Below are positions 1-9,635 of a DNA stretch of 64,000 bases, piece after piece; the first letter of the stretch is position 1; each line of letters opens with the position of its first letter. The notes under the pieces are model-generated. The model saw only the letters and a program-made list of their open reading frames with translations. It did not search any database and was not told where the DNA came from. A program made the position numbers and the translations under genes. This DNA is from Anoplolepis gracilipes (Eukaryota; Arthropoda; Insecta; Hymenoptera; Formicidae): contig NW_027328667.1 of assembly GCF_047496725.1 (NCBI RefSeq), positions 1,892,001 to 1,956,000 on the forward strand. The letters run 5' to 3'.

Positions 1-1710
1 AAAGGTGTCTTACCGTACGAGTACATTGACTGCGTAGATAAATTGTATAATACGTATCTACCATCGCGAGAATCATTTTACAGCTCCTTGACAGGTAACG
101 CAGTATCCGAGAGCGATTACGCGCACGCTGAGATTGTGTGGAAGCGATTCTCAATTCGAACGCTAGGCGAATATAGCGATTTATACCTCAAAACTGATGT
201 CTTGTTACTAGCCGACATTTTTGAAAATTTCCGCGAGAGTTGTATCAAGAGTTATGGGCTCGACCCCGCGTATTACTATACTCTTCCCGGCTACACGTGG
301 GACGCCATGTTAAAGCATACGAAAATTATATTTGAATTACTCACAGACATTGACATGGTTATGTTTATCGAACGAGATATACGCGGTGATCTAAGTCAAT
401 GTTCCAACAGGTACGCGCGTGCTAATAACAAGTACATGCAGTCGTATGACTCATCGAAACCATCAACGTACTTGATGTATTCGATTGATGATGATTTCGA
501 TGTTAATAATTTATACGGATGGCAATGTGTCAACCATTACCCTATGCCGATTTTTAGTGGGTCGATAATGTTTCCAATTTTAATGTATCATCGATCGCGC
601 TCGATTCGTCTACAGGCTACATCCTCGAAGTCGACCTCGAGTATCCGCAACATCTTCACGATTCGCACACTGACCTACCATTTTGTCTTACACGCGACAA
701 ACCACCTGGCAAGTGCGAGGACAAGCTTCTCGCAACCTTATACGATAAGAAGCGTTACGTGATACACTACCGCAACCTGCAGCAATGTTCCCGTCACGGT
801 CTTCGTGTTGCAAAAATTCATCGTATATTACAATTTACTCAATCTCCGTGGCTCCGTACTTATATAGAACTCAACACAAAATTTAGAACACTGGCGAAAA
901 ATAAATTTGAAAAAAATTTGTACAAACTAATGAATAATGCCGTGTTTAGCAAAACGATGGAAAATGTGCGCAATCGCGTAGATGTTAAACTTTTAACAAA
1001 ATGGGAAGGAAGGTACGGCGCAGACGCATTAATTGCAAAACCAAATTTTCATAGCAGGAGCGTTTTTTCAAAAAATCTAATCGCTGTGGAATTACGTAAA
1101 CTCGAGGTGAAATTCTACAAACCAATTTACGTGGGTATGTGTATTCTCGATATATCCAAGACATGTTTGTACGAATTTCACCACGATTATATGATACCAA
1201 TGTATCGGAAGAGATGCAAAGTCATGTACATTGACACGGATAGTCATATATCACATTGAGTGTGACGATGTGTACGAGAATATGAAATGCGATATCAGCA
1301 AATTTGATACGAACGACTATGCGATAGACAATGCGTACGGTATACCGCTCGTGAATAAAAAGGTACCGGGTCTAATGAAGGATGAAAACAACGGTACCAT
1401 AATGACTGAATTTGTCGGGCTTAGAGCAAAAATGTATGCATTGCGCGTAGATGGTAAGAAGGATACGAAAAAGGTAAAAGGCGTCAAGAGTAACGTTGTC
1501 GCGAGAACGATAACGTTTGACGATTACACGCGGTGTTTGAACGAAGAGATTGAAATGACGCGTAGTCAATCGTGTATAAAATCAAAATTGCACGAGGTAT
1601 ACACCATTCGCGAAACAAAAATTGCTCTATGTCCGTACGACGACAAGCGGTATATCGTACCTACAACTACTGATATGTTACCGTGGGGACATTATAAAAT
1701 ACCATTGTAA
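1..1710 (+). pseudogene. polB: Protein-primed family B DNA polymerase (Polinton-like), 5'-partial and broken
   Basis: Replicative polymerase of a Polinton/Maverick- or adintovirus-like element (DNA_pol_B_2 type, protein-primed). The frame is already open at base 1, so the exonuclease region lies upstream of the window. Visible landmarks in order: YYTLPGYTWDAMLK (about 270-315), SQCSNRY (about 393-413), motif A FDVNNLYGW (493-519), a motif-B-like NLYKLMNNAVFSKTMEN (about 914-965) and motif C YIDTDS (1227-1244), whose acidic residues bind the metals. The coding sense moves from frame 1 to frame 3 between about 560 and 620, and back to frame 1 near 1245, so at least two indels disable it. It converges on the integrase gene across about 100 bp of AT-rich sequence, the usual element layout. 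Family assignment is strong; a functional product is excluded in this copy. Confidence 0.9.
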
Positions 1711-1810
1711 ATAATTGTATTTATTTATTTATTGTAAATATAAATTATATATATATATGTATATATATTCATTCATGTAAATTTATGTATATTTTTATTA
1801 TGTTATATGT

Positions 1811-2767
1811 TTATAATAAATTATTTTTATGTATCCAAGAGTTGGGTGATTTATCAAGTCCCAGTCATTTCACAAAAACTTCATCTCCTTTTTTGTGTAT
1901 CACCTTTTCCACGACATATACGTCAGGGTTAGCAACGTTATGTAGCTCGTGTTCGTAGTATCTTCCGGCTACTGGATTTCCGCGCGAATCTTCGAGTAGA
2001 TATGTCGCGGGATTAGTATTCTGTATTTTGACAATTTTAAACACTTCGGCCGACCAATTTGGTGTGTAACCTTTATCAAAAATGGTCTTGAATTTACTCA
2101 CACGTATCGTATCACCCACTTTGAATCTCGCTGGAGCAGCAATTTTTACATTGTTGTATACTGTATTTAAAAGTCTATCAGCGATTGTTGGAGTGACATC
2201 GATAGGTCTCATATTGATAGTGCGATGTTTTCGCGCGTTATATTCTGCAACGAGTGGGGATAAAGCGTCGATCCACTTGTAATTACCATTTAGCGTAAAC
2301 AATTTCCACATATTGTTCTTTAAAGTGCGGTTGGATCGTTCCATGATCGAGGCTTTCATGATGGAATACGTTGAATAATGATTAATGTTATGTTTCTTCA
2401 TGAGTTTTTACACATTTGCATTATAAAATTCCTTTCCTCTGTCTGTTTGAAAATTTTTCGGATATCTTCCACCATCTCGAATTAGTTTCGCAATCGTTTC
2501 AGACATTTCGTTTCCGCTCTTACTTTTGAGCGGTATGGCCCACCCATACTTGCTCAGCACATCGATAACAGTGAGTATGTAATTGAAACCTTTGTTGACT
2601 CGTGCATAAGGACGCATCTCAACCACGTCTGCCTGCCACAGATCATCGTATCCGCGTACTATGACGCGTCTACGCGGAAAATTTCTTCTCGCCGGAGCGT
2701 ACAATTCTTCCACGAGCAGTCGCTTTTCAGAATTGTTTTTCTTTTCTTGCATGTTTGATCGTGGCAT
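1811..2767 (-). pseudogene. Retroviral-type integrase with chromodomain, provirus copy 1
   Basis: DDE integrase of the Polinton-like element. The core has D in LWQADVVEM and D in FQTDRGKEF, with a Glu in IMERSNRT. The C-terminus carries KVGDTIRVSKFK (SH3-like region) and a chromodomain-like YVVEKVIHKKGDEVFVK. Two nonsense changes are visible against copy 2 (59339-60294): CAA to TAA just after NANV (2405-2407), and TGG to TGA inside the chromodomain right after EVFVK, removing an aromatic-cage-type Trp. The frame then continues to a TAA at 1811-1813. The ATG at 2767 (MPRSNMQ) is the conserved start. There is no N-terminal HHCC zinc domain, as in related insect copies I recall. It has the catalytic Glu that copy 2 has lost. 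Confidence 0.9.
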
Positions 2768-2802
2768 ATTTCATAATAATGTAAAAATTCATGTATAATT
2801 CT

Positions 2803-3156
2803 TTATGTATCTTTTCCTGAGTCGGATGTAGTTTGCACACGTGTCTGAAGCATTTTCTGCATTTTATGCATCATTATCTGAAGCGTTTGCACGTGCGTTT
2901 CGAGCGCAATAATTGTTTCCTCAATTTCTTTCTGTCTATTCCTCAAAAGTTCAACACTCGTTTCAACATACCGTTTGTTAGCAGCATCGTTATCATCTTC
3001 TGGTTGCGCTACACATCGTATCTTACGCAACCTTGCGTCAAAGCCGGCGCTAGTCAGACACAGAACGTCTCGCACATACATTCTTAGTAATCCGTTCCAT
3101 TCATAGTATGCCTTATTTGATGTTCCGAACGATACTCCAAATTTATTAATTGACAT
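2803..3156 (-). CDS. Short coiled-coil, fibre-like protein of the Polinton-like element, copy 1
   Basis: Intact 117-residue ORF with the same location and orientation in both provirus copies (partner 60330-60686), between integrase and the DUF8207-like gene. N-terminal half: SINKFGVSFGTSN, then LLRMYVRD and PEDDNDAANKRYVE. The last phrase resembles the DNDAATKKYVD motif seen at the start of trimeric tail-fibre and spike domains in many viruses and phages. Residues about 68-105 form a heptad-like coiled coil (EIEETIIALETHVQTLQIMMHK). No signal peptide or membrane segment. The function is not established; a small fibre, spike or vertex protein is my inference from the motif and coiled coil. It is one residue shorter than copy 2 (VRDVLC versus VRDNTLC). 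Confidence 0.7.
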   Translation of the reverse strand: MSINKFGVSFGTSNKAYYEWNGLLRMYVRDVLCLTSAGFDARLRKIRCVAQPEDDNDAANKRYVETSVELLRNRQKEIEETIIALETHVQTLQIMMHKMQKMLQTRVQTTSDSGKDT

Positions 3157-3202
3157 TTCAATACCAGTAATATTTACGGAATGAGTATCGTTAACATACA
3201 GT

Positions 3203-4282
3203 TTAATTTATAAGACCAGCCTCGCGAAGCTCTTCGATAATTGACAAGATTTCATTGTCATGGGCATTGTTGCCTGCTCGACGTGAAGCTTCCAGCAGCC
3301 GCAAACAATCTACCAATTCGTTGGGATCGTTCCAATGCACGATATTCAATTTTATTCTCACTCAATGTACGTGGTAAGTTTATACCTTTCCCTATTTTTC
3401 TTTTGATAGAAAATAATGAAGTGATTATATATTTATATTTGTATCCTTTGTTACCCAATACTGGATTACGCACATTGCTGCCACGTCTATGCGCGTTTGT
3501 CACCAATAATATACTTTTATATTTATACATATCATTTTCTGTATATACGACATCTTTGGGAGTTCTCTTGAAAATTAATTTGTAGAGACCCGGCGTTCCC
3601 GCATATTGTATTCCATCGATGATTATATTATCATTCTTATCTACTTCGAAATGTTTATCGCTGAGCATCATTCCTTCGTTGGAAAATTTAACACCGTATA
3701 CGTAATCTATCTCGTTATTTACATCTTAGCCCAAAATTGCTCCGATATATCTTTGTCCGAGCGGACCAAGATGTTCTCGCAACATATTCTCACCCTCGGA
3801 TGTTTGTAATTGACGTTGAACCGACGTCACAACCGCTTCGGGTGTGGTCTCAAAAATTTCTTTGACGGAAGGAGACGAGATTATTTGAGGTTGTTGTACA
3901 GCTTTTATCGGAGTCGATTGTTTCATTCGCTTTGATTGATTTGGTGTAGAAGTTATCAATGAATCGTTTGATCGTTTCCGTCCCCAATTTGATATTTTTT
4001 CATAAGTCAGTGAAATGTTTGATCGTTTCTACTTTTGCTCTCTTGTTCTTCTCTAGGTATTCCAAACGACTCCACTTTCGATGCATCAGATTCTACATCG
4101 ATGGTATTCTCAACAATTTGTTTTAGAGGTTCAGTGATTGGTTTAAAATGTCTCTCCAAAGCGTCTTCCTCAATTTTACCAGTTTTTAAAGCGTGATATT
4201 TTTTGCGAATTGATTCACTCGTTTTTGCAATCTCTCTCACAATCTTTTCACGTTCATCATCAGCATCATTGTTGTTTATCAT
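3203..4282 (-). pseudogene. DUF8207-like protein of the Polinton-like element, copy 1
   Basis: Broken copy of a protein that sits next to the ATPase in insect Polinton-like elements and that I believe is catalogued as DUF8207; no function is known to me. The N-terminus (MINNNDADDEREKIVREIAKTSESIRKKYHALKTG in two parts, 4282 downward) is helical and charged. The conserved C-terminal domain starts at LGPLGQRYIGAILG and continues through YVYGVKFS, DKNDNIIIDG, YAGTPGLYELI-type residues and NKGYKYKYII. Breaks: a frame change near 4010, CAA to TAA directly after YIGAILG (about 3729), and a one-base loss after NKIEY near 3350; the correct frame then ends at TAA 3203-3205. The homologous gene in copy 2 is 60733-61813. 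Presumed structural or morphogenetic role is inference from position only. Confidence 0.75.
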
Positions 4283-4327
4283 GATGGATATTTTGTAGAC
4301 GTTGTTAGACTGATGTGTCGACAGCGA

Positions 4328-4608
4328 CTTACCTCTCTACAGTATCGCAAATTCATTAAATCCTTTTCTATATCGTCCATTAGTCAGCGAGCTGTCTTTA
4401 TCAATAACTACGAATCCATACTTGTGCTGCCAGCATTTCTGGCATAATGCGTGAAAATCGTTGTATGACATGTTAGTATTTACATGATCGTTGTACACAT
4501 GTTTCAAGTTTGTACTATCCTGTTGAAATAAAATCAACAGATTCGCATTGTCGCGTATAAGATGCTTGGATATCTTGGCATACGTTTGACAAAGATAGAA
4601 ACAGTCGA
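4328..4608 (-). pseudogene. A32/FtsK-like packaging ATPase, C-terminal remnant, copy 1
   Basis: Only the C-terminal part of the ATPase seen in copy 2 (61866-62541) remains: LIRDNANL, LILFQQDSTNLKH, HVNTNMSY, CQKCWQHKYGFVVIDKDSS, ending NEFAIL. Walker A and B regions are missing because the sequence jumps, at GTCGACG near 4602-4608, into capsid-gene sequence of the opposite orientation. Up to that point it matches copy 2 almost base for base. It would have been the motor that packages DNA into the capsid. Clearly dead. Confidence 0.85.
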
Positions 4609-5581
4609 CGGGTTATTTTCCAATATCATTGATGAACTTCGATATGAACTCAACGGTGTGGAAATTGATCGCAACAGAAACGTTGGAATAACTTGCACGA
4701 TTAAAAACTACATTTCTCTTACAGACGAGAGAAGTAAAATCTTGCACAATGCTGCGTGGAACATAGTTGAAAATAATGGTGGCGAAGGTTACTTCAATTT
4801 TTGCGTGCCGCTCAACATGTTGCTTGGATTTTGCGAGGATTATAAGCGCGTTGTGATTAACGCTAATCATGAATTGATTCTAATACGTTCACGCAACGAC
4901 AACAATTGTCTATTTGGAGCTCAGGCTGCTGAAGCTGAGATTGAATTGCACAAAATACAATGGCGTATGCCTCACGTAATATTGAACGAAATTAGTAAAC
5001 TGTCCTTGCTACGAGCGTTGGAGAGCGGCAGATACTTGAACATGAGTTTCCGCTCGTGGGATTTATACGAATTTCCTTTGCTACACAGTACGACTAAGCA
5101 TTCGTGGACTGTGAAAACTGCCTCTCAGCTGGAGAAACCGCAATACGTAATCTTTGCACTACAGACTGATAGAAAAAATGTTGCGTCGAAAGATATTACC
5201 AAATTCGACGACTGCAAATTGACAAACGTTAAACTCTATCTAAACTCTGATTTTTATCCGTATGACGATTTAAATTTGGATTTTGATAAAAAGAGATACG
5301 CTATCCTATTCGACATGTATGCGCGTTTTCGTAAATCTTATTACGGATGCAATAATGATAATGTATTATTTACCATGGTAAAATTTTTAGAGTGCGATCC
5401 TCTCACGTTCATTGACTGCTCGCGACAAAACGAGTCTGTGAAAAATGCTACCATGGACGTAAAAATAAAATTTGAATGTAAGTTAGATGTACTCGCAAAT
5501 ACTACCGCATATTGCCTCATCTTGCACGATCGCATTGTCGAATATAACCCGTTGACAAATGTTGTCCGCAAAATTACATGA
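4562..5581 (+). CDS. Double-jelly-roll capsid-like protein, 5'-truncated and fused to antisense ATPase sequence
   Basis: Long open frame of 339 residues. From about residue 17 on it matches the insect family annotated, as far as I recall, as double jelly roll-like: ELRYELNGVEIDRN, PLNMLLGFCEDYKRVVIN, HELILIRSRNDNN, IQWRMPHVILNE, SFRSWDLYEFPLL, WTVKTASQLEKPQYVI, LYDMYARF-type and YCLILHDRIVEYNPLT. This is most likely the major capsid protein of the Polinton-like element. The first 16 or so codons (MLGYLGIRLTKIETVD) are not capsid: they are the reverse complement of the ATPase gene, as comparison with 62091-62140 shows. The true N-terminal part (several tens of residues) is deleted. No internal stop, so decay here is slight after the deletion. 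Confidence 0.8.
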   Translation: MLGYLGIRLTKIETVDGLFSNIIDELRYELNGVEIDRNRNVGITCTIKNYISLTDERSKILHNAAWNIVENNGGEGYFNFCVPLNMLLGFCEDYKRVVINANHELILIRSRNDNNCLFGAQAAEAEIELHKIQWRMPHVILNEISKLSLLRALESGRYLNMSFRSWDLYEFPLLHSTTKHSWTVKTASQLEKPQYVIFALQTDRKNVASKDITKFDDCKLTNVKLYLNSDFYPYDDLNLDFDKKRYAILFDMYARFRKSYYGCNNDNVLFTMVKFLECDPLTFIDCSRQNESVKNATMDVKIKFECKLDVLANTTAYCLILHDRIVEYNPLTNVVRKIT

Positions 5582-5689
5582 ATCAGAAATAATCCCCTCC
5601 AATGTTATAACATTATAACATTATAAACTGGCGATACTCGATGATCGACATTAGTTGTCCGTCGTAGTTCTCGCCAATATCATTTCATT

Positions 5690-6208
5690 ATGGTTGTGCC
5701 AACGTTTGTGGATCTGCAAGGATTTATTATCGATAAAAAATTTATCGTGAAAGAAATTGCGATTCTGACAAAGGGCTCTGTACTCTCTCATTATATTTTT
5801 ACGAGTCTTACACCATTCCGTTTGCTCACGAGATCTGAGAGATCTCAAGTTGCATGGTTGATTGGAAAACATCACAATCTGCAATGGGAAGATGGAAACA
5901 TTCCGTACTACAGAGCCAAAAGTTTAATCACTGACGCCGTGACGTTGAAAGATGCATCTTCTCGAGTGTATGTCAAAGGACATGAAAAACGAGAATTGTT
6001 GGCAAATTTACTGGAAGACGATGAGAGAATCGGTCTTATTATCGAGACATTGGATAACGAGTATGATGACATTCCTGCTTTAGATAAATTAGATGCTACT
6101 CTGCGTTGCAATAGACATGTACGAAATTGTGCTTTACAAAATGTATTTAAATTATTCAATTGGTGGTCGAATCATCATCATAAAGGTTCGATCAATCCAT
6201 ATTTATAA
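5690..6208 (+). CDS. Conserved late gene of the Polinton-like element, function unknown
   Basis: Intact 172-residue ORF starting at the first ATG, 108 bp after the capsid ORF and on the same strand; it ends the recognisable part of copy 1. Conserved-looking phrases are PTFVDLQGFIIDKKFIVKEI, VLSHYIFTS, AWLIGKHHNLQWEDG, RVYVKGHEKRELL and RNCALQNVFKLFNWWS. I recognise this as a companion of the capsid gene in insect Polinton-like elements but know no function. The opening DLQGF...VKE pattern with later acidic residues is loosely like an RNase H-fold exonuclease; that is a weak inference. No signal peptide or membrane segment. Confidence 0.65.
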   Translation: MVVPTFVDLQGFIIDKKFIVKEIAILTKGSVLSHYIFTSLTPFRLLTRSERSQVAWLIGKHHNLQWEDGNIPYYRAKSLITDAVTLKDASSRVYVKGHEKRELLANLLEDDERIGLIIETLDNEYDDIPALDKLDATLRCNRHVRNCALQNVFKLFNWWSNHHHKGSINPYL

Positions 6209-6377
6209 TAAACTATTGTTACAATACATGTGTGTTATTATCTTTTTTATTCTCTCCTTGTAGCATGTATTATATTACAGTACGTGATGCATTTTTCTAT
6301 TAGTCTGCATTTTAGCAGACAATGGGCGTGGAATATTTGACATCTTTAAACGCGAAAAAATATTAAAATTCATATCA

Positions 6378-6712
6378 TTCATGGTTCGCTTGATGTTGAT
6401 CGACGTTCGTTTGATGTTGATCGACGTTCGTTTGATGTTAATCGACGTTCATTTGATGTACGATAGATGTTCGTTTGATGTACGATAATGGTTCGATAGT
6501 GGTTCGATAGACGTTCGTTTGATGTACGATAGATGTTCATCGCGGTTCGATAGATGTTCATCGCGGTTCGATAGATGTTCGTTTGATGTACGATAGTGGT
6601 TCGATAGTGGTTCGATAGACGTTCGTTTGATGTACGATAGATGTTCATCGCGGTTCGATAGATGTTCGTTTGATGTACGATAGATGTTCGTTTGATGTAT
6701 GATAGTGGTTGG
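6378..6712. repeat. Minisatellite of about 21-22 bp units
   Basis: Tandem array built from GTTCGTTTGATGTACGATAGA-like units, about 15 in all, with variants (GTTGATCGAC, GTTCATCGCGGTTCGATAGAT). Higher-order blocks recur. Both strands are open in places only because of the repeat (NIYRTSNERLSNHY-type peptides), so no gene is called. It begins about 170 bp after the end of the last provirus ORF. Confidence 0.9.
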
Positions 6713-6759
6713 ATCAATCTGTAGCAAGTATTATATCTCTTAGCCATGTACATCTGTGG

Positions 6760-7154
6760 TGAATATTACATTTCATGGTGCAGCTGCATCTGGTATTATA
6801 TTTCAAATCATGATATTAAGATATTTATTTGATGTATAATAAGGTTTAAACATGTTTAGATCGATGTTGATCAATGTTTCAATAAATGTCTGATGCTTAT
6901 TTGTGTCGCTATTTAATTATAATTATCTGTATGAATGCTATGTGGAGCGACAGTCCGCGTCAGCTTTTAATTTTTTTGTCAGCTGTGAAGAGTAAGCATT
7001 TGTTGCTAACTCTTATGTCATGCACATCCCCTACCCATTTTTTCACCGAGACGTTACCTAACTCTCGCTGGAGCTAGCATAAAGTATCTGACTGTGATCC
7101 AGTGAGTACATTTGTGATTTGTGAAGTGCAGTTCATTTTGTAAAGATTTTAAAA
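6760..7154. other. AT-rich spacer without a recognisable gene
   Basis: No homologous coding sequence seen. The last 100 bp before 7155 would be promoter and leader of the predicted spliced gene, but I see no clear TATA box. Confidence 0.5.
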
Positions 7155-7862
7155 ATGTCGCAAATTATGGCATTTCTCGACGCTGTTTTCGAGACGGGAT
7201 ATCGTCGCCTTCGGCTTTCCGAAGGGGTTGGCAGGCGAAGCCATCGCCGTGCACTTCGCTGGGTTAAGAATTTGGCTCGCAACCTATTCCGAGCGTTGTT
7301 GGATGTACTGTTCGAGGATGTAAGTAGTTTTTATTATTTTCATACGCTTTTTTTATTTATAATATATTTATATTTATATTTATATTTATACACTTTTATC
7401 TTTTACAGTGTTACCAATATCGGTGCTACCACATCCCATTTGGTGATGTAAGTAATTTTTATTATTATTTTATATGCTTTTTTTATTTATAATATATTTA
7501 TGTTTTTTCTTTTACAGGAATATCTATGTTACCACAACCTCATCCCGGGGTATATCAACATCGCGCACATGAAAGAGGTGCGTCGGTGGCGGACCTTCAA
7601 CCGCAAATATGCGGAATATGAGGATTTGTGGGGCGATGGCCCCCGTGCTCGCCTCTTAGACGGGTTCTTCCCTTACCTGTACGTGGACAATTTCTGTCTC
7701 CGCAGGCTGTTCGGAGAGGAGCCCCTCGTACTGTAAGTATCTCTATATAATACGCTTAAAAGTTTGTGTATTTTTTAAGGTACTAATATAAATGTTCATT
7801 TTTTCTGTTACAGAAGCAGCCGTCGCGAGTTCCCCCTCCGCCTCTCTCCGACTAATTTTTAG
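7155..7862 (+). CDS. Predicted four-exon gene for a 155-residue protein of unknown function
   Basis: Predicted exons: 7155-7319, 7409-7447, 7518-7732, 7814-7862. All three introns (89, 70 and 81 bp) start GTAAGT and end TTTTACAG, TTTTACAG and TGTTACAG, and the joined frame stays open: exon 1 gives 55 codons, exon 2 gives 13, exon 3 gives 71 plus two bases, and exon 4 closes at TAG 7860-7862. Exon 1 is basic (RRSHRRALRWVKNLARNLFRALLD); exon 2 encodes CYQYRCYHIPFGD and exon 3 begins EYLCYHNLIPGY, a similar CYH-x-IP phrase; exon 3 continues with WRTFNRKYAEYEDLWGDG and PYLYVDNFCLRRLFGEE. The coding exons are GC-richer than the AT-rich introns and flanks. I do not recognise the family. It could be a host gene or cargo of a mobile element. 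Confidence 0.6.
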
Positions 7863-7869
7863 TTTTTTC

Positions 7870-8310
7870 TTCTTTATATTTTATCTTTTTATATTTTATA
7901 TTATATATATATATATATATATTATATTTCATATCTTTTTATATTTTATATTTTATATATATTATATTTTACATTTTTTATATTATATCTTTTTATATTT
8001 TTAAAAACACGCGCGCACATACACACACACATACACACACACACACTATATGTATAAAAATACACATTTTTATAATTAAATATTTTGTTTACGATAAATA
8101 TGTGTATTGTATTTTGCGCCTTCATTATCTATCCCATCCTTCTTCCTCCTCCACTTAGTATTAATTAGATTATATTTAATATATATAATTAGTAATAATA
8201 ATAATAATATAATATATAATAATAATAATAATATAATATATAATAATAATAATAATATAATATATAATAATAATAATAATATAATATATAATAATAATAA
8301 TATAATAATA
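7870..8310. repeat. AT-rich simple repeats: TA-rich, AC-rich and AAT arrays
   Basis: TATATTTTA-type sequence to about 8000, an AC run at about 8012-8046, then at about 8190-8310 four to five 25-bp blocks of (AAT)n followed by ATAATATAT. Low-complexity open frames here are artefacts. Confidence 0.85.
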
Positions 8311-8666
8311 TAAAAAAAATTTAATCTGCGTTCTCGCGTACGCCTTAGCCTCCGTCTTATCGCGTTCCCGCTATCCTTTCCCCTCATCCTCATTCTTTCT
8401 CTCTCACACTATCTTCCTATTGTAATCTTCTCCTTTTCCCACCACATCATGCTCTCATTGTCCTACGCTATGTACAATACACATAGCGCTCTCCTTATCC
8501 TATCCTATACCACACGTCTCCGTCTACCGCGTTGCGAACGTCTATTGCGCTGTCTCTCTCTATCCATCTCCCTACTCGCGGACCTCTCTTCTCTCTCCGC
8601 AAACCCCTCGTCTACCGGCCGCGCCGCGGACCTCTCTCTCCTCTCCGCAATCCCCTCGTCAACCGG

Positions 8667-8810
<144 letters not shown>

Positions 8811-8870
8811 CCCCTCCCGCCCCTGCACCCCCCTCGAGCTCCTTAATTAGAATCCCTATTATATCACTAC

Positions 8871-9621
8871 TGATTTGAAGCGTAGTTTTTGTGTTATAAA
8901 CAAAAATAGTTAGCAAATCACACGTCGAGTACAGAAGGCAGATAGGAACGACGCGGCACACCGCGAGCGCGGGCGCAGCTGACCGTTCGACGAGTGATTA
9001 CCGCCGCATGAGTCGCTAACTATTTTATCTTATAACATAAAATTATGCTTTAAATAAAATTTTGGTAAAGAAAAAAATTTCTTATAATTACGTCAGGAAT
9101 AATTGTTCCTTAAAATAACATTACTTTAATGACCAAAAGTTGTTCCGGATCGCCGGCCGTCGGACGCTGCGATCAGTTAATTGCTACACGCGATGTGTGT
9201 ATGCTGAATGTGTGCGTAAAAGGAAGGGACAGAGTGAGTGAAAGAAAGAGAGAGAGAGAAATAACCGCCTCCGCGACGGCGACGCTCCTTCGATTGTCAT
9301 CGACATTGTCGTCAACAACTTCAGACTGATCGATATATTGATTTTCCGCCTCAGCTGAGAGACACATCGCGTGTAGCAATCAGCTGATCGCAGCGTCCAA
9401 CGTTCGGTGCGCCGCGCCGCTCCTGCCTGCCTTCTATACTTGACGCGGTGTGCCGCGTCGTTCCTATTTGCCTTCTGTACTCGACGTGTGATTTGCTAAC
9501 TATTTTTGCTTATAACTCAAAAACTAAGCTTCAAATCAAATTTTGGTGAAGGAAAAATTGTCTTAAAATTGTGTCAAGAATACGTCATTTTACGGACAGA
9601 AGGTTGTTCTGGGACACCCTG
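8871..9621. mobile_element. TIR MITE, family A, left end truncated
   Basis: Right end GACACCCTG precedes TA (9622-9623), matching the complete copy at 54616-55399. The arms (TTTGATTTGAAGCGTAG... and its inverse ending CTTCAAATCAAATTTTGG) are inverted repeats, each with the AAAATAGTTAGCAAATCAC phrase; the interior is itself partly palindromic (ATCAGCTGAT, CACGCGATGTGT). The left terminal 70 bp are missing. No transposase. A non-autonomous DNA transposon that probably inserts at TA. Confidence 0.8.
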
Positions 9622-9635
9622 TATATATATAAAAA

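Noticed and set aside
2082..2282. Hydrophobic plus-strand frame opposite integrase (also 59610-59810)
   Set aside because: Antisense shadow; conserved only because the integrase sequence is.
6378..6712. CRISPR-like array
   Set aside because: Units are contiguous without spacers and the genome is eukaryotic; it is a minisatellite.
8076..8393. Ile/Leu-rich possible membrane protein
   Set aside because: Comes from AAT trinucleotide blocks; no conserved sequence.
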